This document shows, one piece after another, positions 15,528 to 23,915 of a DNA stretch of 64,000 bases; position 1 is the first letter of the stretch, and every line of letters starts with the position of its first letter. The translations under genes and the position numbers were made by a program. The notes beneath the pieces are model-generated. The model did not search any database and was not told the origin of the DNA. It was given only the letters and a program-made list of their open reading frames with translations. Source of the stretch: Labilithrix sp. (GTDB taxonomy: Bacteria; Myxococcota_A; Polyangia; Polyangiales; Polyangiaceae); the NCBI GenBank assembly GCA_019637155.1, contig JAHBWE010000003.1:186001-250000 (forward strand), read 5' to 3'.

Positions 15528-16049
15528 ATGCCCCGCTTCGGAATCCAGGACTGGCGCGCCCCGCAGCTCCCCGGCCTCGACGAGCCCGCCGCCCCCGGCG
15601 CGTCGCCCGTCCTGCTCCCGGAGAAGATGCGCGCGGCGTACGTGAAGATCCGCAAGACCTTCGACAACACCCGGACGGTCCGGGAGTTCGCGCCGTACGT
15701 CGAGCTGGTCGAGGAGCTGCGCGACGCCGTGCTGATAGAGTTGGCGGAGCAGGGCGTCACCGTCGGCCCGTCCGTCGCGATGGTCGTCGACGCCGCTTTG
15801 CGCCAGGACATGTGGAGCCGGTTCGAGCGCGCGTTCAAGCGCCGCAAGAAGAGGATCCGCACGCCGAAGACGTCGCGCGGCGTCCGAACGGTGAAGCGAG
15901 CCGCCTGCTCGAGACCACCGAGCTCTCCGTCACCGAAATCGGCTATGCGTGCGGCTTCGCGGACACAGCCCACTTCAGCCGTCGCTTCAAGCGACGGGTG
16001 TCGGGCGGCTGAACAATTCCCCGCGTACAGCTCCTGGGAGCACTCTTGA
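15528..16049 (+). CDS. Hypothetical protein with an out-of-frame foreign tail
   Basis: 173-aa frame. The first about 120 residues look genuine: FGIQDWRAPQLPGLDEP, then KMRAAYVKIRKTFDNTRTVR, EFAPYVELVEELRDAVLIEL and a basic run KRRKKRIRTPK. From about 15890 the remaining residues (Ser/Pro/Arg-rich) are the wrong-frame translation of an AraC HTH fragment, so the natural C-terminus has been replaced. I do not recognise the front part. Confidence 0.45.
   Translation: MPRFGIQDWRAPQLPGLDEPAAPGASPVLLPEKMRAAYVKIRKTFDNTRTVREFAPYVELVEELRDAVLIELAEQGVTVGPSVAMVVDAALRQDMWSRFERAFKRRKKRIRTPKTSRGVRTVKRAACSRPPSSPSPKSAMRAASRTQPTSAVASSDGCRAAEQFPAYSSWEHS
15890..16012 (+). pseudogene. AraC-family HTH C-terminal fragment
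   Basis: In the frame ending at 16012 the sequence is RLLETTELSVTEIGYACGFA, then DTAHFSRRFKRRVSG: the second HTH of AraC/XylS regulators (VTEIAYxCGFxDxSHFSRxFKRxxG). The first HTH and the sensor domain are missing. It is a 3' remnant left by rearrangement. Confidence 0.7.
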
Positions 16050-16110
16050 ACAAGCGGGCGAGCACGGCGGCTACAGGCTGCGTCAGCCTCGCAGTGGTAT
16101 CGGCCCAGAG

Positions 16111-17003
16111 ATGACGCTACTCCGACTCGCGAGCGCATCCGAGGGGCGGGAGATCCTCGCTGCCAAGGACGACTTCACTCGCGCGCTGGGCGGCTTCGAC
16201 CGCTCCTTCAGGATGCGGACGAGCGCACCGGTCGACGACGCGGATCTCCGGCGATTCCTCGGCGAGCAGGCGCTGGACTTCACGAGTGAGGAGGCCGCGA
16301 CGTGGGAGGAGACACTTGCCGCGGTAGCGCGGGGCGCGCGCGGGCTCGGTGGCGTGCTCCCGCGGGAGGTGCTCGTCGTGAAGACGACCGGCAGAGAAGA
16401 GCGCGACCACGCCTACACGCGATCGAACGCGATTGTCCTACCCGCCACGCGCGTGAGAAACCTCCGCGGCGAGCGCGCGCTCCGGCTCCTTGCTCATGAG
16501 CTCTTCCACGTCGCGTCTCGTACGTCGCGGGCGCTCCGCGACGCGGCGTACGCGCTCCTCGGCTTCGTGCGCGTCGGGCCGATCCCGTCGCCGCTCGAGC
16601 TCGACGACCGGAGATTGACGAACCCCGACGCCCACGAGCTCGGGCACTATTGCGGCTCGGGGAGCGCGCGGTCGTGCCGCTCCTCACCAGCCCGCTGCCG
16701 CTCGCGGACGTCATCGAGCGAACGTCGGTGCTCGATGTCGTCCGCGCGACGCTGCTCGAAATCGATCCGAATGAAGCGACGGTGGTCCGCGAGGTAGACG
16801 GCGCGCCGGTGCTGATCGAGGCGCGCGCGACGGACTGGGCCCGCCGAATCGGGCGAAACACGGCGTATACGATTCACCCGGAGGAGGTCCTCGCCGACAA
16901 CCTCGCGCTCCTCGTTCGGCGTCGCCTCGGCGCCTCGGCTACGCCCGCCGATCCCGCCTTCCTCGCTGCGTTCGAGGAGACGCTCGTCGCGCACGCGCGA
17001 TGA
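16111..17003 (+). pseudogene. HExxH metallopeptidase-like gene with one frameshift
   Basis: ATG 16111 opens MTLLRLASASEGREIL and runs through LRLLAHELFHVASR, a clear HExxH zinc motif (HELFH), then RRLTNPDAHELGHY. After CACTAT (16645-16650) the match continues in another frame as LRLGERAVVPLLTSPLPLAD to GTRNTAYTIHPEEV-like sequence and a stop at 17003; one base is missing near 16650. Both halves have normal composition. Restored, it would be a roughly 297-aa soluble gluzincin-like protein of unknown role. Confidence 0.6.
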
Positions 17004-17047
17004 CCAAACGCTGCTGCGCTCGATCGAAGCGCGGCGGGCGGCGCGGC

Positions 17048-17465
17048 TCAAGCGCTCGCGACGTGACCGCCCGACACCGCGGCAGCAGCGTTGTAGAGAG
17101 CGCCAAGCTCGTGGCGCCACTGAATCGTCAATCCCGCATCCATCCCCGTTCGGAAGCGACATCGGCCGACGAGTCCGACACGAGGAAATGGGGAGCTCTC
17201 GGAATCGAGAATGAACGCGAGAAAATTTTTGGTGAATCTCCGACCGCGGCGCATTGTCGGGGGCAATGATGTCGAGATAGCTGCGAACGCGATTTCCTCT
17301 CGGAGCAAGTTGAATGTGGCGGTTCACCAGAACGCCTGGATCGTGGTCGGGCACCGCGTCCGGCGGAACAAGCCAATCACCGCCATCGGGATGTGCGTAG
17401 CGAAAGGCGTTGAATCCTTCCTTCCGATCCGCCGGACGAATCACATGCAGTGCGGCGACGTACAC
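17048..17465 (-). pseudogene. Hypothetical gene with a homopolymer frameshift
   Basis: From GTG 17465: MYVAALHVIRPADRK, then AYRYAHP-like, VPDHDPGVLVNRHIQLAPRG and YLDIIAPDNAPRSEIHQKF. At the A5/T4 run (17221-17230) the frame shifts; the other frame continues LAFILDSESSPFPRVGLVG and IQWRHELGALYNAAAA to a stop at 17048. Its first codon overlaps the stop of the next upstream gene (TAG 17465-17467), suggesting a former two-gene operon. Family not recognised. Confidence 0.5.
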
Positions 17466-18084
17466 TACGCAGCTCGCTGTGCAATCGGCGGAACGCCCAT
17501 CCCCTGATTCACGTCGACATCCTCGAGCATGAGCGGCTCGGCCCGAACCTCGACGTCATTCATGAACGCCCTTCCGACAAGATCGCGTTCCTCGATCGTC
17601 ATTCCTACCCAGCACGCTCGAAGCGCTTCGAGCCGACGATCCTCCTCCGCACCGAGCAGCAATAGCTCGACCAGCAATTCGCGGAATCTTCGCTCCGCGC
17701 CCGCTTGTGGCGACGAGGCGAGATTCGTAGCGCGGAGGTGCTCGAAGATGCGCCTGAACAGGAGGGCGTCGCGGAGCGCAAACCCAAGCGAAGAGTCTCG
17801 GACTCGGGACCAGCGGTAACGAGCGTCGTGGACTGCTCGCCGAGGATCACATGAATCATCGTGTCGCTGTTCTCGTCGGTCGCGCCCTTCTCGATCCAGG
17901 ACTCGAAATCGGAGCGCGTACGGTACACGAAGAGCTCGATAGGCATCGCGGTGGGGTCGACGAAGAGCTCCACCGCTTCTTCGGCGGAGGCATCTTGTAC
18001 GACCAGATTGGGCCACCGGCGGCGGAGTCGCTCGACGATGAACGATCCCTCGTCACTCCGCGGAGAGCCACGCAGGATGATGTC
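17465..18084 (-). pseudogene. Hypothetical gene, frameshifted, upstream partner of the preceding one
   Basis: A frame from about 18084 reads DIILRGSPRSDEGSFIVERL, VELFVDPTAMPIELFVYRTR and DFESWIEKGATDENSDTMIH. At about 17780 (run of three T on the coding strand) one base is missing and the match continues FALRDALLFRRIFEHL, then AERRFRELLVELLLLGAEED, ending at TAG 17465. No clear start codon exists in the first frame; MGRRAVP (ATG about 18103) lies one frame off, a possible second lesion. Family not recognised. Confidence 0.5.
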
Positions 18085-18143
18085 GGTACCGCCCGTCGCC
18101 CCATGATGCTCTTGCCGCGCTCCAGGCAGCGTACCACGTCAAC

Positions 18144-18162
18144 GCTTGGCGCCGACCTCGTG
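18144..18162. repeat. 19-bp direct repeat, copy 1
   Basis: GCTTGGCGCCGACCTCGTG is identical to 18983-19001, the last codons of the S9 peptidase gene; on the minus strand this copy would read LHEVGAK followed by CGT and a TGA stop. The pair brackets the lipoprotein gene 18183-18863. Confidence 0.8.
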
Positions 18163-18182
18163 CAGACCACGATTCTGCGCGC

Positions 18183-18863
18183 TCAAAGACACGTCGTCGC
18201 CGTTTGTTCCGAGAAGCTCGAGGGGGTCACCGTGACGTCGAGCTTCAAGGTGCCGCGGAGGTCGATGCGGCAGGTGCTGCCCGTGGTCGCCTCCGATGTG
18301 GCGTCGGTCGCGAGCTCGAGCTCGAGCTCACGAACGAAGTCGGGGGTCACGTGGGCTGGGGGCGGCGCGCTCGTGCCGGCGGCGCGGAGGGGGGTGACGC
18401 GGAGGTGCGTTGGGACGGCGCCGTTGCAGCCTACCGGCGTGATCGGGTTGCCCGGGGCGCCTGTCGTCTGGATGTGGACGCTCATCGAGACGTCGCGCTC
18501 TTCGGGCTCCGAAGGGAGGTCGCGTGGATCGCGGAGCGGGGCGTCGAACCTGTACGTCCGCACGAGGCTGCTTCCCTCGAGGACGCAGGTGACGTGGATC
18601 TGCGACGTGAGGTTGATCGACGCGGCGCTCGCGCGCGGCCTTCGCGTGGACGAGGAGAGAGCCCCGGTGCACTGCCATCGCGGCGCCGAGATCACACCGT
18701 CGCTCGACGTGCCGAGGTCGGCCGTGACGACGGCGTCCGCGTGGAGCCGCGCCTCGACCGTGTCGCCCGTCTCCTCGCAGTCGATGTCCTGGCACGCTCC
18801 CGCGACCGTCAGGAGTCCGGTCCAGGGCGCGAGGCGACGGGCGAGGCGATCGAAGGGAGACAT
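18183..18863 (-). CDS. Putative secreted lipoprotein, function unknown
   Basis: 226 aa from ATG 18863. The signal region (PWTGLLTVAGAC) ends in a lipobox with Cys about 24. The mature part is Cys-poor and beta-rich (VEARLHADAVVTADLG, SQIHVTCVLEGSSLVRTYR, ELELELATDAT). No domain recognised. It lies between the two copies of the 19-bp repeat and downstream of the S9 peptidase on the same strand. Confidence 0.6.
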   Translation of the reverse strand: MSPFDRLARRLAPWTGLLTVAGACQDIDCEETGDTVEARLHADAVVTADLGTSSDGVISAPRWQCTGALSSSTRRPRASAASINLTSQIHVTCVLEGSSLVRTYRFDAPLRDPRDLPSEPEERDVSMSVHIQTTGAPGNPITPVGCNGAVPTHLRVTPLRAAGTSAPPPAHVTPDFVRELELELATDATSEATTGSTCRIDLRGTLKLDVTVTPSSFSEQTATTCL

Positions 18864-18977
18864 GCGCCCCTTCCGCAGCAACAGCGATGCCGCGACGCGA
18901 ACCGCGCGATTCGCGGCGGTTTTTCGGGGAGGTCCGCGCGCGAGCCTGATCGCGCTGTCGTGCGCTCCGGCGGCGGA

Positions 18978-21254
18978 TCAGAGCTTGGCGCCGACCTCGT
19001 GGAGCAGGAACGTGAGGAGGTCGGTGACCTCCTCGATCTCTGCGGCGAGCGGGGTGCCCATGCCGTGGCCCGTGTCGGCGCTGGCGCGGAGCAAGACGGG
19101 GCGGTCGGAGGACGTCGCGGCTTGGAGGCGCGCGATCATCTTGCGGGAGTGGTAAGGGTCGACGCGGGGATCGTTCGCGCCCGTCATGAAGAGGACGGCC
19201 GGATACGCGACGTCGTCCTTCACGTTGTGAAACGGGGAGTAGCGGCGGAGGGCGCGGAGTTGCGCTTCGTCCTTCACGCTGCCGTACTCCGTCACGTTGA
19301 ACGCGCCGTTCGGGGAGAGCTCGTTCCGCAGCATGTCGTAGATGCCGACCGCCGCCGCCACCGCGCGATAGCGCTCCGGATGCTGCGTGAGCGCCGCGCC
19401 CATCAGGAGGCCGCCGTTCGAGCGGCCGCTGATCGCGAGCTTGTCCGGCGTCGTGTAGCCGAGGTCCGCGAGCGTCTTCGCGCACGCCGCGAAGTCGTCG
19501 AACACGTTTTGCTTGTTCGTGAGGCTGCCCGCCTTGTGCCACGCCTCGCCGCGCTCCCCGCCGCCGCGCAGGTTCGTCTCCGCCACCACGCCGCCGGCGT
19601 CGAGCCACACGCGGTAGGGCGCGCGCATGCGCGGACGGACCGTCACGCCGAAGCCGCCGTAGCCCGTGAGGTAGGCCGGCGCGGGCGCGTTCGGCGCGCC
19701 CTTCTTTCGCAGGACGCTCATCGGCACGCGCGTGCCGTCCTTCGAGGTGCAGCTCTCGCGCACGACCTCGACGTCGTTCATGTCGTACGCGGCGCGCTTC
19801 GCGAGCGGCGTCGAAGCGAAGCGATGCTCGCTCGCGCGGTAGTGCGCCCAGCGCGGCGGCTCGACGTAGCTCTCGAGCCGCACGAGGAGATCGTCGCCGG
19901 TGCGCACGACGCCCGTCACGCTCGAGACCGGCGGCAACGGGAGGACCGCCGCGACGGGGCCGCGCGCGCCAGGCGCGATCGTCTGCGGGATCGGGATCGG
20001 CTGGCCCTTCTTCGGGCGCTTCGGCTCGCGCGCGAGCGGCTCCGACTTCGTCGCGAGCGGGAAGCGCCGCATGCGGGAGGGGCCGTCGGCGATCTCGATC
20101 GTGTAGATCGCATCTTTCACGACGACCACGCCGTCGACGACCGCGTCGCCCTCGGGGAGCACGTCCGTCGCGGGCTTGTCGAACGGCGGAGAGAACGCGA
20201 CGACCTTGCCGCGCGGCGCGTCCTTCCGCGATACGAGGTAGACGCGGCCGTCGGGGCCGAACGCGGCGGCGGCCATCTCGTCCTCGAAGCGCGTGAGGCG
20301 CGTCCACCGCGGGGACGCGACGGTCGTGTCGAGGACGTGATGCTCGACCTCGCCGCCGTCGCCGTTCGACACGTGCGCGAGGATGCGCTTGCCGTCGTCG
20401 CTGCGGAGGAGATCGATCTCCGCGATGCGGGGGAGCTCCTTGCCGATCGCGTACGTGTCGGCGGACTCCGGCGCGCCGAGCTTGTGGAAATAGACCTGCT
20501 GGTAAAAATCGAGGTCGGCGTCCGGCCGCTCGCCGCTGCGCGGGTAGCGCGTGTACCAGAAGCCGGTGCCGTCGGCGTTCCACGCGACCGAGCCGCCGGC
20601 GGTGCCGCCGTTCACGCGCGCGATCGTCTCGCCGCGGTCCTTGCCCGTCGCGACGTCGAAGAGGTGCACGTCGCCGCTCTCGGTGCCGCCGGTCGAGAGG
20701 GAGACCGCGACGGTCTTGCCGTCGGGGGACGGGACGAAGAAGTCGATCGTCGTCTTGCCGGTGGGGTCGAGCGCGTTCGGATCGACGACGACGCGCTCCT
20801 GCGTGACGTCGATCGCCTTCCCGGCGCCGAGGTCGACGAGCATCGGCTGCTGCTTCGGCGGCGCGTCCTTCAGCGCGAAGAGGCGGCCGCCTTCGTAGGC
20901 GACGGCGCGCCAGTCGGGCGAGGTCTGACCGTAGATCGCGGCGACGCGCTCCCGCACCGTCGCGCGCTCCGGCAGCGCGTCGAGCGTGGCGCGCGCGAGC
21001 GACGTCTGCGCGGCGGTGAAGGCCTGCGTCTCCTCCGCGGTCGCGTCCTCGAGCCACTCGTAGTCGTCGGTGACCTGCGTATCGAAGTACGTGCGCGTCA
21101 CCGGCCGCTTCGCCGCCGCGACGACCGGCGCGCGCTTCGGCGGCGGCGCCGGCTCCGCGCCGAGGGGCAACGGCGGCGCTGGCGGCGGGGGCGTCACCAC
21201 CGCCGGCGTGCAGGCCGCGAGGCCGAGCGTGACGATCGCGAAGGCGGACCGCAT
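18978..21254 (-). CDS. Lipoprotein prolyl oligopeptidase, S9A family
   Basis: 758 aa. The signal ends GLAAC (Cys about 15), followed by a Pro-rich spacer to about 45. Then the PREP layout: an N-terminal beta-propeller (about 60-480) starting TYFDTQVTDDYEWLED, and an alpha/beta hydrolase domain with GRSNGGLL (Ser612), GANDPRVDP (Asp695) and DTGHGMG (His730) as catalytic triad. GYGGFGV, the oxyanion-side motif, is present. A surface-exposed endopeptidase cleaving after Pro in short peptides. Length is near the family norm plus leader. Its 3' end carries copy 2 of the 19-bp repeat. Confidence 0.93.
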   Translation of the reverse strand: MRSAFAIVTLGLAACTPAVVTPPPPAPPLPLGAEPAPPPKRAPVVAAAKRPVTRTYFDTQVTDDYEWLEDATAEETQAFTAAQTSLARATLDALPERATVRERVAAIYGQTSPDWRAVAYEGGRLFALKDAPPKQQPMLVDLGAGKAIDVTQERVVVDPNALDPTGKTTIDFFVPSPDGKTVAVSLSTGGTESGDVHLFDVATGKDRGETIARVNGGTAGGSVAWNADGTGFWYTRYPRSGERPDADLDFYQQVYFHKLGAPESADTYAIGKELPRIAEIDLLRSDDGKRILAHVSNGDGGEVEHHVLDTTVASPRWTRLTRFEDEMAAAAFGPDGRVYLVSRKDAPRGKVVAFSPPFDKPATDVLPEGDAVVDGVVVVKDAIYTIEIADGPSRMRRFPLATKSEPLAREPKRPKKGQPIPIPQTIAPGARGPVAAVLPLPPVSSVTGVVRTGDDLLVRLESYVEPPRWAHYRASEHRFASTPLAKRAAYDMNDVEVVRESCTSKDGTRVPMSVLRKKGAPNAPAPAYLTGYGGFGVTVRPRMRAPYRVWLDAGGVVAETNLRGGGERGEAWHKAGSLTNKQNVFDDFAACAKTLADLGYTTPDKLAISGRSNGGLLMGAALTQHPERYRAVAAAVGIYDMLRNELSPNGAFNVTEYGSVKDEAQLRALRRYSPFHNVKDDVAYPAVLFMTGANDPRVDPYHSRKMIARLQAATSSDRPVLLRASADTGHGMGTPLAAEIEEVTDLLTFLLHEVGAKL
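18983..19001. repeat. 19-bp direct repeat, copy 2 (3' end of S9 peptidase gene)
   Basis: Identical to 18144-18162. It encodes the C-terminal HEVGAK of the peptidase just before its stop. The three bases that follow match at two positions (GAG versus CAG context), so the repeat is 21 of 22. Confidence 0.8.
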
Positions 21255-21281
21255 GGCGATCCGCCTTTATCGCAGCGGCGG

Positions 21282-21758
21282 TCAGACGGGAACCGAGACG
21301 GGCGGCGCGCCGGGGACGCGCCAGCGCAGATCGACCGGATCGATGAAGAGCGTGTGCTGGTGATCGCTCACGACCGTCGTCGCGATCGTCACGCGCTGCT
21401 TCTGGCGGAGCCGCGCGAAGTGCGCCGCCGTCACGGTGAAGCGATGGAGCCGCCCCTCGTGGCCGTGCCAGAAGTCGTAGACCTTGTCCTCGCCGACGCC
21501 CATGTCTGTCGCGCGGACGATCCCGGTCTTCGGGCCCAGCGTGCCGTCGAGGTAGAGCGCCTGCGCGTACGTGTCGTAGAGGACGACGAGCGCGCCGGCG
21601 TCACCGGAGCCGGTATCTCCCGCGTCTCCGCGTTCGAGCGCGAGCTCGCTCGTCGCCGCGTCTTCGTCGTCGCTGCAGCCGAGCGCGGTCAGCGCGAGGC
21701 CGCCGGCGAGGCCGAGGAGCAGGGTGCGCCGATCAATATTTGAAGTTGCGCCACGCAC
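21282..21758 (-). CDS. Small Tat-type lipoprotein, function unknown
   Basis: 158 aa from GTG 21758. The leader DRRTLLLGLAGGLALTALGC has a twin-Arg and a lipobox Cys at about 28. The mature part includes ALVVLYDTYAQALYLDG, DFWHGHEGRLHRFTV and SDHQHTLFIDP, with several His that could bind metal. It overlaps the upstream haem-protein gene by 26 nt and is probably co-translated with it. Confidence 0.6.
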   Translation of the reverse strand: MRGATSNIDRRTLLLGLAGGLALTALGCSDDEDAATSELALERGDAGDTGSGDAGALVVLYDTYAQALYLDGTLGPKTGIVRATDMGVGEDKVYDFWHGHEGRLHRFTVTAAHFARLRQKQRVTIATTVVSDHQHTLFIDPVDLRWRVPGAPPVSVPV

Positions 21759-23004
21759 GGGGGATCTCCGTATAGGTCGCCGCGGGGTGCTTCGCGGGAT
21801 CGAATTTGGCGACCAGGCCGGCGTTCACGAAGTCGGAGCGGATCGCGCGGTTGTCGTAGTTGAAGTTGCGCACGTCGCCGTTCGCGTCGACGAACTTGGA
21901 CGCGTCGAACGGGTGCCAGGTGAAGTTCTCGTCCTCTCCCCAGAGCTCGCCGTACGCGAGGACCTCGGGGTACCAGTCCTTGAACGGCCGGCCCGCGTCG
22001 CGGTGGCAGCGCTCGCACGACGCCTCGCTCACCTCGAAGAAGCCGGCGCGGTTGTTCCGCGGCACGATCGAGAACGGCTCGCTCGCGGTCGGCGCCCACG
22101 CCTTGAGCGCTCCCCTCTCCTTCCACACGGCGCCGCGCGCGGACTTGAACTCCGTCTCGGTGAGCAGCTTGATCGCGAGGGCCTCGCCGAGCGGGGGCAG
22201 CACGTCCTTCGCGCCGTTCTCGCGCGGGAACGCGGAGCGGAAGAACGACGCCTCGAGCGTCGCGGCGGTGACGCTGCTCTCGTCCTTGACCTTCGCCGCG
22301 AGCGCGGGCGCGACGTCCTCGAGCGCGGCGGCGAGATCGGAGGCCTGCGGGAACGGCCGGAACGCGTCGACGCGCCACTGGTGGAGCTCCCGCGTGCGGG
22401 TGCGGATCTCGAAGACGTACGCGGCGCCGTTCGACGCGGTGAGGTAGAGGACCTCGCCGAAGACGGTCCCCTTCGGGAACGACCAGACGTACTTGTGCGT
22501 GTACTGGTTGGGGTCGCGGCGCCAGTAGACGACCGGGAGCGGCTTGCCGGCGGAGTCGCGCGGCGGCACCCAGAAGTCGACGACGCTCATGTTCGGCGGA
22601 TCGGTCGCGGCGCCGCTGATGCCGAACGGGAAGTGGAAGGTGCCCTTCGTCACGAAGAGCTTCTCGTGCCCGCCCGGCACCGCGAGGTTGATCATCCCGG
22701 GCTTGATCGTGTTCGGGCGGAAGCCGATCGGCGCGATCACGTTGTCGCCGAACGAGTCCTGATAGCCGGGGACGATCGCGGTCCGGTCGTACCAGATCGT
22801 CTCGCGGCTCTCGAGGATCGACGCGAGCCTCTCGTCGGCCACGCGCGGGAGCGACGCGCGGATCGTCGCGAGCCGCGCCGCGGGCAAGAGCGTCAGCTCC
22901 CCCGTCGCCGCCGCGCTCTCCTCCGCGACCGGCTCCTCGACTTCGGGCGCGACGCACGCCGTGACCGCCGCCCCCAGGACCAAGCTCCATCCCGCCCAAC
23001 GCAT
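21733..23004 (-). CDS. Lipoprotein with a single c-type haem motif
   Basis: 423 aa. The signal ends AAVTAC (Cys17). The body is a long unrecognised domain (GYQDSFGDNVIAPIGFRP, then GTFHFPFGISGA, VVYWRRDPNQYTHKYV). One CxxCH haem-c motif, ASCERCHRDAG, lies at about 339-349, with GRPFKDWYPEV after it. It may be a periplasmic or outer-membrane electron-transfer protein or a P460-like enzyme; a single haem and the size argue against a multihaem conduit. Start of a two-gene operon with 21282-21758. Confidence 0.65.
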   Translation of the reverse strand: MRWAGWSLVLGAAVTACVAPEVEEPVAEESAAATGELTLLPAARLATIRASLPRVADERLASILESRETIWYDRTAIVPGYQDSFGDNVIAPIGFRPNTIKPGMINLAVPGGHEKLFVTKGTFHFPFGISGAATDPPNMSVVDFWVPPRDSAGKPLPVVYWRRDPNQYTHKYVWSFPKGTVFGEVLYLTASNGAAYVFEIRTRTRELHQWRVDAFRPFPQASDLAAALEDVAPALAAKVKDESSVTAATLEASFFRSAFPRENGAKDVLPPLGEALAIKLLTETEFKSARGAVWKERGALKAWAPTASEPFSIVPRNNRAGFFEVSEASCERCHRDAGRPFKDWYPEVLAYGELWGEDENFTWHPFDASKFVDANGDVRNFNYDNRAIRSDFVNAGLVAKFDPAKHPAATYTEIPRAWRNFKY

Positions 23005-23211
23005 GTAAACACCTCCGTTTGCATGCGCGACGTAGCAGCTCGCCCGACCGCCGTCGCCGAGATTGCAGCCCTCAGCGGTCGAATTCGTTGCGGCTCGATC
23101 GCCTCAACACGTCCCTCGCGGTTGCCCCGAGGGCAACGCTGTCGCGATCGCACGTCCGTCGGGAGACGAGTCGCCCGGTGCGATGGGAGCGACCGCGTCG
23201 GCGCCTTTCGT

Positions 23212-23817
23212 TCAGGAGAACGGCCACCACCCCTTTTTCTTCTTTTCGGGCGCGGGCACCTCTGGGGCGAGGGCGGGTGCGGGCTCTTGGTGCGGATCGC
23301 GGGCGGCGAGCTCGACGAGGAGCTTCGCGGTCAGCTTGCGCCGGAAGTGCACGGGTCCGTCCTGGTTCGCCGTCAGGAAGGGGAGATTGAGGTCGTAGTC
23401 CTCGCTCGTACGCAGCTCGTCGAGCGCGCGGAGGTACGCCTGGGCGATGCGGGACAACACCGTCGCGTCGCGTACGATCGAGACCCGTGTGTCACGCTCG
23501 AAGTCACGCGCGAGCGCGAGCACGATTCGCGCGACCGTGTCCGGGCGCCCCGCGACGCCGAGGTGAGCCGCCGAGGCCGCACGACACGCATCGAGCGGCG
23601 ACCGACCTTCCTCGAGGGCCGCGACCAGCGCCTTGGTGAACTCGTCGATCGCCTTCTTGCGAACCTCCCACGCGGTCTCGTCGTCCGACGCGCGGGTCGC
23701 CTCTCGCGTCGCCGAGTTGACGGTCCCGCAGTACAGACAATCGATGAGCGCCGGCAGCGCCTCGGGGTTCGCGAGCGGGCCGCCGCAGCGGCAGCAGACG
23801 AGCGCCTGCACGTTCAT
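23212..23817 (-). CDS. Zinc-ribbon protein of unknown function
   Basis: 201 aa from ATG 23817. Residues 6-31 hold two CxxC pairs (VCCRCGG and DCLYCG), a compact zinc ribbon. A helical domain follows (KKAIDEFTKALVAALEE, then DTVARIVLALARDFERD, RIAQAYLRALDELR). The C-terminus is Lys/Trp-rich (EKKKKGWWPF), a possible membrane-surface or partner-binding tag. No enzyme motif. Monocistronic. 23005-23211 between this gene and the haem protein shows no other gene. Confidence 0.6.
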   Translation of the reverse strand: MNVQALVCCRCGGPLANPEALPALIDCLYCGTVNSATREATRASDDETAWEVRKKAIDEFTKALVAALEEGRSPLDACRAASAAHLGVAGRPDTVARIVLALARDFERDTRVSIVRDATVLSRIAQAYLRALDELRTSEDYDLNLPFLTANQDGPVHFRRKLTAKLLVELAARDPHQEPAPALAPEVPAPEKKKKGWWPFS

Positions 23818-23915
23818 CCGCCGAACATACACGCGACGAAGTCCACCGGTCAGGCGCTATGTTTGGCGGCGCGTGAAGGAGAACGCCACCGGCGCGCGGT
23901 GGGGCTCCACGCACG

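Noticed and set aside
18204-21743. 1179-codon plus-strand frame
   Set aside because: Antisense shadow of the S9 peptidase; lacks hydrophobic pattern and any motif.
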